A stretch of 64,000 bases of DNA from an uncultured Acidimicrobiales bacterium (GTDB lineage Bacteria; Actinomycetota; Acidimicrobiia; Acidimicrobiales; SHLQ01): NCBI GenBank assembly GCA_938038785.1, contig CALHTB010000062.1:1-64000 (forward strand). The letters are read 5' to 3'. Under the pieces are notes generated by a model that saw nothing but the letters and a program-made list of their open reading frames with translations, was not told the origin of the DNA and did not search any database. The first letter of the stretch is position 1. Each line of letters starts with the position of its first letter. The position numbers and the translations under genes were made by a program. Positions 30,348 to 38,618 of this stretch are shown here, piece after piece.

Positions 30348-31079
30348 TCATCGGGCTCCGGCGATAACGAGCCTGTAGCCGTAGTCGGCCTTGTCTTGGT
30401 TGCGTAGGTGGCCGTGTTCGTGGTCCCAGCGGCCTGATTTGAGGTCGTCAGCGAGTCGGGCGATGCCTGCCGCTCGTTCGTCGGGTTCCATCATCGATAA
30501 GTACGACATCGAGGCTTGAGCTGCGGGGTCGAGGTACGCCTCGGGGCGGCCCCAATAAGCAGCGGCCACGCCGTCACAGCAATCGTTGGGAATCCAGAGC
30601 GTGCGCACCTCGGTGATGTGGAGATGCTCTCCGATGTCCTCCACGCCAGGCGCATTTGTTTCGGTGTCGTTCATTGAACCGAAGTAGTTCGTCAGCCAGA
30701 AGTTGTGGGCGATGAGCGGCTCGAACACGAAGATGACTTGGCGAGGAGCCACCCGGCGCATCTCGTTGAGGCCAGCGGCGCGGTCGCTCCAGTGGTGAAC
30801 GGTGAGTACCCCCATTGCGGCATCGAAGGAGTCGTCGGGGAAGGGAAGCGCTTCGGCGACACCTTGAACCGAGGTGCCGCTCCGGCGTTGGGAAAGCATC
30901 GTCGCTGATGGCTCGACGCCGACAACCGTTTCTGCTTTTGGCTCGTAATTGCCGGTGCCGGCTCCGACGTTGATGATCCGTTGGCAACCGCTCAGGGCGT
31001 CGTCGATTTCGGCCTGCCACGATGGCTCAGGTAGTCGCTGCGTCGAATAGCCGGTGCCGATCGTGTCGTATCTCGCCAT
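30348..31079 (-). CDS. Class I SAM-dependent methyltransferase
   Basis: RIINVGAGTGNYEPKAETVVGVEPSATML; ALPFPDDSFDAAMGVLTVHHWSD. Confidence 0.85.
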   Translation of the reverse strand: MARYDTIGTGYSTQRLPEPSWQAEIDDALSGCQRIINVGAGTGNYEPKAETVVGVEPSATMLSQRRSGTSVQGVAEALPFPDDSFDAAMGVLTVHHWSDRAAGLNEMRRVAPRQVIFVFEPLIAHNFWLTNYFGSMNDTETNAPGVEDIGEHLHITEVRTLWIPNDCCDGVAAAYWGRPEAYLDPAAQASMSYLSMMEPDERAAGIARLADDLKSGRWDHEHGHLRNQDKADYGYRLVIAGAR

Positions 31080-31086
31080 GCCCCAC

Positions 31087-31135
31087 TTTATGGTGCCTGT
31101 CCCCATGAACGTTTGTTAATGGGGCCTGTCCCCAT
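31087..31135. repeat. Direct repeat copy 2
   Basis: TTTATGGTGCCTGTCCCCATGAACGTTTGTTAATGGGGCCTGTCCCCAT. Confidence 0.9.
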
Positions 31136-31144
31136 TGAGAGGGC

Positions 31145-32185
31145 TCAGCTTCGCGAGATGAGGTCTGTGTAGATGTTGAAGTTCTGTTCGTTGAAACAGA
31201 CGAAGACCACTTCGAGCAGCTCGTGGTCGTTTGTTTCGAGCCATTGCTGCACGGCGTTGAGGCTGACGGTCGCAGCTCTATCGAGCGGAAACCGGTAGAC
31301 GCCGGTGCTGATGTTGGGGAACGCGATGGTTGCTGCGCCAGCTTCGTTTGCGAGTCGTAACGACTCGGCGTAGCACCGGTCGAGGAGCGCATCGTGGGTT
31401 TCTGGCTTGTCGCCAGTCCAAACCGGGCCAACCGTGTGTACGACGTGTCCGGCCGGAAGGTTGCCAGCTTCGGTAATGACCGCCTCGCCGGTCGGACAGC
31501 CACCTTGTCGGGCAACGACGTCGCGGCACGACGCTAGGAGGTCGGGTCCAGCCGCTCGATGAATCGCCCCATCAACCCCGCCGCCGCCGAGAAGTGATGA
31601 GTTTGCAGCGTTGACGATGACGTCGACTTCGGTGGTGGTGATGTCGCCCTGAACAATCGAGATGAGGGTCTGTCCCCAGCGGGTTTGATGCATGCGCCCG
31701 GTATTCCCGTTCTCTCGAGCGTCATTGAGCGGGGCTCGCAGCCATGTTGCGCCGTTCAACAGTACGGGAATGCCGTCGCGTGCAGCGATGCGGCACATGT
31801 GCTCGGTTCCAGCAATGCATAGCGGCGATGCCCATTCGAAATCGAACGGATCTTTGAAGGCCAACACCAATTCCGGAGACCAACCCGACATCTTCTCGTT
31901 GTAGCGGTGCATCGGTGCCGGATAGTCGCCAGGTTCAAGAGGGTCGGCAATCAGGTGGACTCCGTTCGCCTCAGCCCAAGTGCGGGCAATCTCATCGGCA
32001 CCGTCAGCCATTCCGGTGATGACCCTGAAGGAGCCTCCCGTAGCCCGCTGGCGGGCTGAATAGAGGTCGAGTGCATCCTCGATGGCCGTCCTGTCGGTCC
32101 AGCCGACCGAGCCGGTCACCAGTACCCGTGCTGGTGTGAGTTCGTCTGGAGGTGTGGCTTTGCTGGGGGAGTTCTTGCTCATCAT
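31145..32185 (-). CDS. SLOG-like (DUF2493-type) N-domain fused to an ADP-ribose-binding macro domain
   Basis: N: ARVLVTGSVGWTDRTAIEDAL...ITGMADGADEIARTWAEANGV; C: ISIVQGDITTTEVDVIVNAANSSLLGGGGVDGAIHRAAGPDLL...FPNISTGVYRFPLDRAA. Confidence 0.85.
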   Translation of the reverse strand: MMSKNSPSKATPPDELTPARVLVTGSVGWTDRTAIEDALDLYSARQRATGGSFRVITGMADGADEIARTWAEANGVHLIADPLEPGDYPAPMHRYNEKMSGWSPELVLAFKDPFDFEWASPLCIAGTEHMCRIAARDGIPVLLNGATWLRAPLNDARENGNTGRMHQTRWGQTLISIVQGDITTTEVDVIVNAANSSLLGGGGVDGAIHRAAGPDLLASCRDVVARQGGCPTGEAVITEAGNLPAGHVVHTVGPVWTGDKPETHDALLDRCYAESLRLANEAGAATIAFPNISTGVYRFPLDRAATVSLNAVQQWLETNDHELLEVVFVCFNEQNFNIYTDLISRS

Positions 32186-33636
32186 GCTCCTTGGAGGCGT
32201 GCTCGTATTTCGCTCAGCGTTTCATCTCGAACGAGTTCGCCGTCGACGAAGACCGGTTCGAAGGCACAGTTGTGCACTCGGCCCCAGGTCGTTTGTTCCT
32301 CGAGCTCAAGCTCGCCAGCGTCATTGACTGAGACCGCAAGGAGTCCGCGGGCCGACCGCTTAGTGCCGTCGTCGGTTGCGGGATCTTTGAAGATCTCTCG
32401 AAGTTCGCCGTCGACCACACCGGCGGTTGCTTTCATCGCAAAGCCGAAGGTGTCACGAGTGTTGTGTTGGTAGGTGTAGCTGCCGATGCCGAACACGTTC
32501 TTCGGAACGAACCCCTTGGCTGCAACTCCAGCGCAGATTGCCTCGCAGCGTTCAGGTGTGATCGAGTCGCCGTAGATCAAGTTGATGTGTGGATCGAGCA
32601 CTTTGAAACCCTTGTCGTTGATTGTTCCCCCAAACACTTCCCACGCCAATTCATAGGACCCTTTGTGTTCTGGCGAACCCTCGGGGGCGTCGGGGTCGCC
32701 AACCAGAATCTTGACCGGGTCGCCGCTGTCTGGCCGGATTGTGACCACGCCGTCGCGACCAAGAATCTCTTCTCGCAGCTCGGGAAGGTAGTCGGTCCAG
32801 ACCTTCCAGTAGTCCCAGGTGTCGGACACAATCGACACGATGCCAGATGGGTAGAGCTCGGTGATCAGTCGGTGAAAGGTCTCGGTTTCGTTCTCTTTGG
32901 TGCCCATGCACATCACCGAGTGTTCGGTTGCGGGCACTGAGCCGCCAACCAGCTCGCGGTCGCTGTCAGCGCCATAGAAGTCCTCGAGGAAGTCAATGGC
33001 GGGGACGGTGTCAGTTCCGGTGAAGCTGAGAAGGTGTCCGCCTCCCGAGAGCATCGCGGCTTCGCTTCCGTACATACCTCGGTAGCTGAAGTCGTGACCC
33101 TGCCAGTCGACGAAGTCGGGGTCGCCACCGGTGGCTTCGACCCAGTGGTCGAGGATTCGACGGTACTTGCGGGCAATGGTGGCCGATGTACTTGGGCCCC
33201 AGATGATCGAGCTCAGGGATGTCTCCAAATAGTTGGTGATCCAGAAGAACTCGGGAACGGTGTTCCAAAGCACAAACATCGGCACGCCAATCGGAACCTC
33301 GGAGCCTTCGGGTAGGGCCCGAATCTCTACTGGCAGGTAGCCAAGATCGTGGAGGTCCTCGATGTGGTCTACCTCGATGTTGATGCCTGCGTTGCGCATC
33401 CGTCGTGCATAGCGGTTGACGACGTCGGCCTTGGGTTGCTCGAAGAAGTCCCTGTTCCAGCGTCGAATCAGGTACTCCTTTACGAAGTACTGAAGGCCGA
33501 AGAATACGACCGAATCAATGTCGTCGATTCGGGACTTGCGGGGCGTCCAGTTACTAAAGACGGTGGTGGTTCCCTTGGGGTACTGCGAACGGTGGTCCGC
33601 CTTATAGAAATCGATGAAGGTAAGTGGAGTGCTCAT
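32182..33636 (-). CDS. Nicotinamide phosphoribosyltransferase (NAMPT/NadV-like)
   Basis: FIDFYKADHRSQYPKGTTTVFSNWTPRKSR, VSIVSDTWDYWKVW, TIRPDSGDPVKILVG. Confidence 0.88.
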   Translation of the reverse strand: MSTPLTFIDFYKADHRSQYPKGTTTVFSNWTPRKSRIDDIDSVVFFGLQYFVKEYLIRRWNRDFFEQPKADVVNRYARRMRNAGINIEVDHIEDLHDLGYLPVEIRALPEGSEVPIGVPMFVLWNTVPEFFWITNYLETSLSSIIWGPSTSATIARKYRRILDHWVEATGGDPDFVDWQGHDFSYRGMYGSEAAMLSGGGHLLSFTGTDTVPAIDFLEDFYGADSDRELVGGSVPATEHSVMCMGTKENETETFHRLITELYPSGIVSIVSDTWDYWKVWTDYLPELREEILGRDGVVTIRPDSGDPVKILVGDPDAPEGSPEHKGSYELAWEVFGGTINDKGFKVLDPHINLIYGDSITPERCEAICAGVAAKGFVPKNVFGIGSYTYQHNTRDTFGFAMKATAGVVDGELREIFKDPATDDGTKRSARGLLAVSVNDAGELELEEQTTWGRVHNCAFEPVFVDGELVRDETLSEIRARLQGA

Positions 33637-34439
33637 GTGATCGAGCCTTTCGTGTAGAGGTCTTGGAACGGGATTGTCGTGACGTGGTCGATGCAGTCGG
33701 CGCCAGTGGGGGCGAGCGAGGCAATAGTTGAGAACGCTTCAGCGAGTAGCGATGTGCCCTTGGTGAACAGCCCGTGAGTTACCGCAAGCGTGAGAGGGCC
33801 GGCGCTGGCGGCTCGAAGTTGCTCAGCTAGGCCAAGAAACGTGCCGCCACCGTCGCAGATGTCGTCGACGATGATGCACGGGCGGCCCTGAAGATCGTCG
33901 ACGGGTACGACGAACCCAGAAAGCTCACCGGTTGCGGGGTCGCGATGTTTCAGGGCTTGAACGACCGGCCGACCGTTGACCCAGGAGTACGCCTTCTTCG
34001 TTGCGCCTGCGTCGGGGATGATGACGATCGGGTCGTGGTCGAACAATCCTGCGCGCACGAAGCAATCGACCACCGATGCTTGGTCGAAGTGCCGGAGCTG
34101 ACCTGCAACATCGCTGTGTGGGTCAGCAATAACGATGTTCAACTCGCGAACCATCTCAAGCGCGAGGCCAAGCTCAAAGCCATCGATGTCGTCGTTGCGA
34201 CGATCATGGCGAGCGAAGGGAAAGTAGGGGAGGAACCATTCGACCTTGTGGCCAAGGCGTCGGAGGATTCGGTCGGCCACGATGACATGTGCAAGGTCTT
34301 CAAACGAGTGCACCTTCGCTTCGACGGTTTCGAGCTGCTGCAGTCCAATCCGGGCATCCTCGCGCAAGCGGGTGTGGCTTTCGCCCGCCGGGTATCGAAG
34401 GTGTTCGGCGACTCGTTCGAACGAGGAATATGGAGTCAT
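33633..34439 (-). CDS. Short ribose-phosphate pyrophosphokinase (PRPP synthetase)-like protein
   Basis: WFLPYFPFARHDRRND, IVIADPHSD, CIIVDDICDGGGTFL; start at 34439 follows an AAAGG-like SD (ORF open to 34457). Confidence 0.82.
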   Translation of the reverse strand: MTPYSSFERVAEHLRYPAGESHTRLREDARIGLQQLETVEAKVHSFEDLAHVIVADRILRRLGHKVEWFLPYFPFARHDRRNDDIDGFELGLALEMVRELNIVIADPHSDVAGQLRHFDQASVVDCFVRAGLFDHDPIVIIPDAGATKKAYSWVNGRPVVQALKHRDPATGELSGFVVPVDDLQGRPCIIVDDICDGGGTFLGLAEQLRAASAGPLTLAVTHGLFTKGTSLLAEAFSTIASLAPTGADCIDHVTTIPFQDLYTKGSIT

Positions 34440-34451
34440 GGCAACCTTTCT

Positions 34452-34464
34452 TGTCACAATGACT
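34452..34464. promoter_or_regulatory. Candidate NrtR operator 1
   Basis: TGTCAcaaTGACt next to the predicted -10 of the minus-strand operon. Confidence 0.5.
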
Positions 34465-34491
34465 ATAAAAAGGTTCCGTACTTATTGTCAA
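34462..34491 (-). promoter_or_regulatory. Predicted promoter of the prs-like/nadV-like/SLOG-macro operon
   Basis: Minus strand TTGACA (34491-34486), 18-bp spacer, TATAGT (34467-34462). Confidence 0.6.
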
Positions 34492-34498
34492 GGTGACA
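34486..34498. promoter_or_regulatory. Candidate NrtR operator 2
   Basis: Perfect TGTCAaggTGACA overlapping the predicted -35. Confidence 0.55.
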
Positions 34499-34532
34499 TC
34501 CATCTCACTGTGTGTTGCTACACTCGGTCGCT

Positions 34533-35219
34533 GTGAGCATCGATGGCTATAACCCGAACGACTACCCGCCCTTTGCGGTGACCGTCGACCTCGTCGTACT
34601 CACTGTGCGACCACCCAACCTCAAGGTGCTGCTAACCCAAAGAGGGGAGTCCCCAGCAAAGGGCTCTTGGGCTCTCCCGGGCGGCTTTGTCGGTTCGGAG
34701 CAAGACTTGATCGACGCAGCGCAGTCGAAACTCACCGACAAAACCGGCATTCAGGTGGCTGAGGCCCACCTCGAGCAACTGGGCACCTTCGGTGCTCCCA
34801 AACGCGACCCGCGCATGCGGATCGTGAGTGTTGCGTACCTAGCGCTTGTTGCTGATCCTCCAGAACCCGAGCTTGACGAAGCCAGTTGGCACCGAGTCGA
34901 TGGCCTCTCGGATCGGTCGCTTGCTTTTGACCACTCGGAGATCTTGGCGAAAGGTGTGGAACGAGCTCGGTCCAAGCTTGAGTACACAACGCTGGCAACA
35001 TCGTTTTGCGGTGCGGAGTTCACCGTCGCTGAGCTTCGCTCGGTCTATGAGGCTGTGTGGGGGACTGAACTCGATGCAGCAAATTTTCATCGCAAGGTGA
35101 TGGCCACGGATGGGTTCGTCGAGGCAACCGGGCGAACCGAGTCGGCTGGACGAGGACGGCCAGCGCGCACCTATGTGGCCAGCGATGCCCGAGATTTGCA
35201 CCCACCGATCGTTCGGTGA
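34533..35219 (+). CDS. NrtR-like Nudix-family transcriptional regulator
   Basis: N-terminal Nudix-like domain (LLTQRGESPAKGSWALPGGFVGSEQDL...) plus C-terminal winged helix (FTVAELRSVYEAVWGTELDAANFHRKVMATDGFVE...GRGRPARTY). Confidence 0.82.
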   Translation: MSIDGYNPNDYPPFAVTVDLVVLTVRPPNLKVLLTQRGESPAKGSWALPGGFVGSEQDLIDAAQSKLTDKTGIQVAEAHLEQLGTFGAPKRDPRMRIVSVAYLALVADPPEPELDEASWHRVDGLSDRSLAFDHSEILAKGVERARSKLEYTTLATSFCGAEFTVAELRSVYEAVWGTELDAANFHRKVMATDGFVEATGRTESAGRGRPARTYVASDARDLHPPIVR

Positions 35220-35224
35220 AGGTG

Positions 35225-36088
35225 ATGGATCAAGAGCTACGCGAGCGGATCAACGAATTGACCAAGGCCAGCGTTGTGTCGTCGCGCTCGGTGTCCGGTG
35301 GCGACTTCGCAACGGCGTATCGGGTCGAGCTCGATGATGGCCGCACGGTCTTTGCAAAGACCCATCAAAATCCGCCGCCGAACTTCTTCAGTACCGAGGC
35401 TGCTGGACTGTCATGGCTCGGAGCGTCGAACACGCTAAAGGCCGCAACCGTTGTCGCTGTCACCGATGACGCGCCGGCATGCCTAATCCTCGACTGGATC
35501 GACGTGGGAGGCGATCTCACGGTCGATGGGGAAGCGGAATTTGGTCGGTCGCTGGCCAGGCTCCATCAGGCGGGAGCACCGTTCTTTGGTCGCGAGGACG
35601 GGAGGACGACGGGCAGTCAAGCGCTTCCGAACAAGGCCTGCCACGGCTGGAGCCAGTTCTATGCCGAGTGCCGTCTGCAACCGCTCACGGACATCGCATC
35701 GCGACGAGGTGCGCTACCAAACAAGACAATCGATCAAATTGCCGTCGTCGCTAGTCGATTGGATGACTATGGTGCGGCCGATGAGCCTCCGGCTCGATTG
35801 CACGGAGATCTTTGGGCTGGCAATCGTGTCGTCGATACATCTGGACAAAGCTGGCTGATCGACCCAGCGGCACACGGAGGGCATCGCGAGTTTGACCTCG
35901 CGATGATGCAGCTCTTTGGCGGCTTCGGGGAAGGCGCCTTTCTGGCGTACGACGAAGTGCATCCACTCGAGGCGGGGTGGAGGCAGCGAGTGCCGCTCCA
36001 CCAACTCGCTCCGCTCATCGTGCATGCCATCAAGTTCGGTGGTGGGTACGTCGCCGGCGTTGAGGCCGCTCTATCGAAGCTCAGCTAG
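35225..36088 (+). CDS. Fructosamine/ketosamine kinase family protein
   Basis: GGDFATAYRVELDDGRTVFAKTH, ARLHGDLWAGN, WLIDPAAHGGHREFDLAMMQLFGGF. Confidence 0.85.
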   Translation: MDQELRERINELTKASVVSSRSVSGGDFATAYRVELDDGRTVFAKTHQNPPPNFFSTEAAGLSWLGASNTLKAATVVAVTDDAPACLILDWIDVGGDLTVDGEAEFGRSLARLHQAGAPFFGREDGRTTGSQALPNKACHGWSQFYAECRLQPLTDIASRRGALPNKTIDQIAVVASRLDDYGAADEPPARLHGDLWAGNRVVDTSGQSWLIDPAAHGGHREFDLAMMQLFGGFGEGAFLAYDEVHPLEAGWRQRVPLHQLAPLIVHAIKFGGGYVAGVEAALSKLS

Positions 36089-36101
36089 TGCCGACCGATT
36101 G

Positions 36102-38135
36102 CTAGACGTCCTTTAAAAGCCGTAGCGCGTCGTAGACGGCTGCATGGATATTGCGGCTCGCCACGGCGTCGCCGATTCGGTAGAGCTCGAAAGAGCCATC
36201 GGCGTTGCGAACTTCGGTTTGTGGCCGGGCGTTCAACATCGCGTCGTAGTCGACTGCACCGAGGTTGGTAGAGAGCGGCTTCAGCTCGAAGTAGAGCTCG
36301 TCGAGCGGCGTTGTGCCGTGGTCGATGACGACAGTGTCAACATGGCGGGCCACCTTATGGTCGCTGTGGTCGCTTCCGATCTCTACGCACATCTTGTCGA
36401 GCTCGGGCTTCACCGACAGCACCCGCTGGTTCAGCGTGATCCGAGTATTGGTTTCGTTAAATGCTCGGGCGTATGGCACGTGGTTCATGCCCCCAATGTC
36501 GATGCCGAGCATGCGTTCGGGCGTGACGATCTCCAATTCGGCGCCCGACCGGGCAATCATCTCGGCGGCGGTAAGTGCCGAGTGGCGCCCGTGGTCGTCG
36601 TACAACAGGACTTGGCCCTTGGGAGTGACATCGCCCCCGATGACATCCCAGGTGGTTACGACGTGCTCGGCGCCATCGTCGAGGGGTGGAAGTTGGGGAA
36701 CGCCGCCGGTTGCGATGATGACCACGTCGGGCTCAAGCTCGGTGACAACTTCGACATCTGCGATGGTATCGAGCTGCAACTCAACCCCGAGACGCTCGAG
36801 TTCGCTCACCCGCCAATCGATGATTCCCTGTAGGTCCATCCGACGAGGGTTCCGCGCGGCGAGTTTGATCTGGCCGCCGGGCCACGGCATCGCTTCGATC
36901 ACCGTTACCTCGTGGCCGCGTTCACCTGCAACGCGTCCTGCCTCAAGGCCCGCCGGGCCGGCGCCGACGACCACGACCCGCCGTGGAGTGTCGGCAGCGG
37001 GAATGGTGTGGGGCATCGTTTCTTCGCGGCTGGTGGCAGCGTTGTGAATACACAACGCTTCGCCCGCCTCGTAGATCCGATCCAGACAGTAGGTAGCGCC
37101 AACGCACGGCCGAATCTGAGCTTCGCGGCCTTCGATGATCTTGCGAACGATGTGCGGGTCGGCCATCTGTGCTCGGGTCATGCCGACGAGATCCACCTTG
37201 CCCTCGGCAATCGAGTGGCGGGCCGTCGCCACATCGTCGATCTTCGACGCATGCAGGATTGGCAGGTTGGTCGCCTCTCGCACCATGCCGGCGAAGTCGA
37301 GGTGTGGTGCTGCGGGCATTCCGTGGATGGGAATGATGTCGCTCAGTAACACATCGTTGGTGGTGGTTCCGCGAATGACGTTGAGAAAGTCGATCAAGCC
37401 GTCAGATTCGAGTCGGCTGAGAATGTCGAGTCCGTCGTTTGTGGTGAGACCATCGGGTACCGCTTCGTCTATTGCCATGCGAAGGCCGACGATGAACTCG
37501 GTGCCGACACGGTCGCGTATCGCTTCGAGCACCCGCCACGGAAAACGCAAACGGGCTTCATGCGATTCGCCCCATTCATCGGTGCGGTGGTTGGTGCGCG
37601 GCGACCAGAAGGCATCGAAAATGTGGCCGTACGATTCGATCTCAATGCCGTCCATGCCGCCGGCCTGCATGCGCTCGGCCGCGTCCGCGAACTTGGCGAT
37701 GATTCGCTCGATATCCCAGTCCTCGGCCTCCTTGGGGATGGACCGATGCGCAGCCTCACGAAGCGGTGAGGGGGCAACAACGGGCAACCAATCATCGTGC
37801 GACCAACTTGTGCGCCTGCCGAGGTGGCTGAGCTGGATCATGCAGGAAGCACCATGCTCGTGCACGCTGTCGGTCAAGCGCTGAATCCACGGAACGATCG
37901 CATCGTCATAGGCGTGCAAATTGCCAAATGACGGCGGGCTATCTTCTGCCACGACCGCTGACCCCGCAGTCATGGTGAGTCCGACACCGCCCTTGGCTTT
38001 CTCCTCGTGGTACAGCCGGTAGCGGTCCTTCGGCATGCCACCTTCGGAGTATGCCGGCTCGTGAGCCGACGAGAAGATCCGGTTTCGCAACGTGAGATGT
38101 TTCAGTTGGAACGGGTCAAGCAGCGGGTCAGCCAT
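36102..38135 (-). CDS. FAD/FMN-dependent oxidoreductase (Old Yellow Enzyme / 2,4-dienoyl-CoA reductase type)
   Basis: LTLRNRIFSSAHEPAYSEGGMPKDRY, FeS region CVGATYCLDRIYEAGEALCIHN, RVVVVGAGPAGLEAGRVAGERGHEVTVIE. Confidence 0.88.
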   Translation of the reverse strand: MADPLLDPFQLKHLTLRNRIFSSAHEPAYSEGGMPKDRYRLYHEEKAKGGVGLTMTAGSAVVAEDSPPSFGNLHAYDDAIVPWIQRLTDSVHEHGASCMIQLSHLGRRTSWSHDDWLPVVAPSPLREAAHRSIPKEAEDWDIERIIAKFADAAERMQAGGMDGIEIESYGHIFDAFWSPRTNHRTDEWGESHEARLRFPWRVLEAIRDRVGTEFIVGLRMAIDEAVPDGLTTNDGLDILSRLESDGLIDFLNVIRGTTTNDVLLSDIIPIHGMPAAPHLDFAGMVREATNLPILHASKIDDVATARHSIAEGKVDLVGMTRAQMADPHIVRKIIEGREAQIRPCVGATYCLDRIYEAGEALCIHNAATSREETMPHTIPAADTPRRVVVVGAGPAGLEAGRVAGERGHEVTVIEAMPWPGGQIKLAARNPRRMDLQGIIDWRVSELERLGVELQLDTIADVEVVTELEPDVVIIATGGVPQLPPLDDGAEHVVTTWDVIGGDVTPKGQVLLYDDHGRHSALTAAEMIARSGAELEIVTPERMLGIDIGGMNHVPYARAFNETNTRITLNQRVLSVKPELDKMCVEIGSDHSDHKVARHVDTVVIDHGTTPLDELYFELKPLSTNLGAVDYDAMLNARPQTEVRNADGSFELYRIGDAVASRNIHAAVYDALRLLKDV

Positions 38136-38216
38136 GTCTCAGATTGCCTTCCGTCATCGCTGAGCTACAAGCCGCGAGCGATGCGCACCTGATGCGCTAT
38201 GCCCTAAGGTCGGCCA

Positions 38217-38618
38217 ATGGGTAACACGCCACCGAATCTTGAGCAGCATCCGATCCATCTTGGCTTAGGGGCGACCGCCGAAGTTCAACCGGTATTCACC
38301 GGCGAGATGGACTGGTACATGGGGTACGGCGAACGTCACGGGGCCGACGGAATTGAGGGGCGGCTCACATCGATGCACACGTTTTCGGAATCGTGGGACG
38401 TGTGGGAAATGCATCCCAACGGCGCTGAGGTTGTCCTCTGTGTTGCTGGCTCAATCGAGCTGGTGCAAGAAATCGATGGTGCTGAAGTGAACACCACGCT
38501 CACCGTGGGGGAGTACGCGATCAACGCGCCAGGGACCTGGCACACCGCGAACGTTGAAACCACCGCAACCGCCGTGTTCATCACCGCTGGATTGGGTACC
38601 GAGCACCGCCCTCGTTAG
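38217..38618 (+). CDS. Cupin-domain protein
   Basis: WEMHPNGAEVVLCVAGSIELVQEIDG...YAINAPGTWHTANVE. Confidence 0.75.
   Translation: MGNTPPNLEQHPIHLGLGATAEVQPVFTGEMDWYMGYGERHGADGIEGRLTSMHTFSESWDVWEMHPNGAEVVLCVAGSIELVQEIDGAEVNTTLTVGEYAINAPGTWHTANVETTATAVFITAGLGTEHRPR

Noticed and set aside
31664-31680. Additional copy of the CCTGTCCCC repeat
   Set aside because: Only a short chance match (tctgtcccc) inside the SLOG-macro coding sequence, no hairpin
32228-32239. CGAACGAGTTCG palindrome in the nadV-like gene as a LexA box
   Set aside because: Spacer is 2 bp instead of 4 and it lies inside coding sequence
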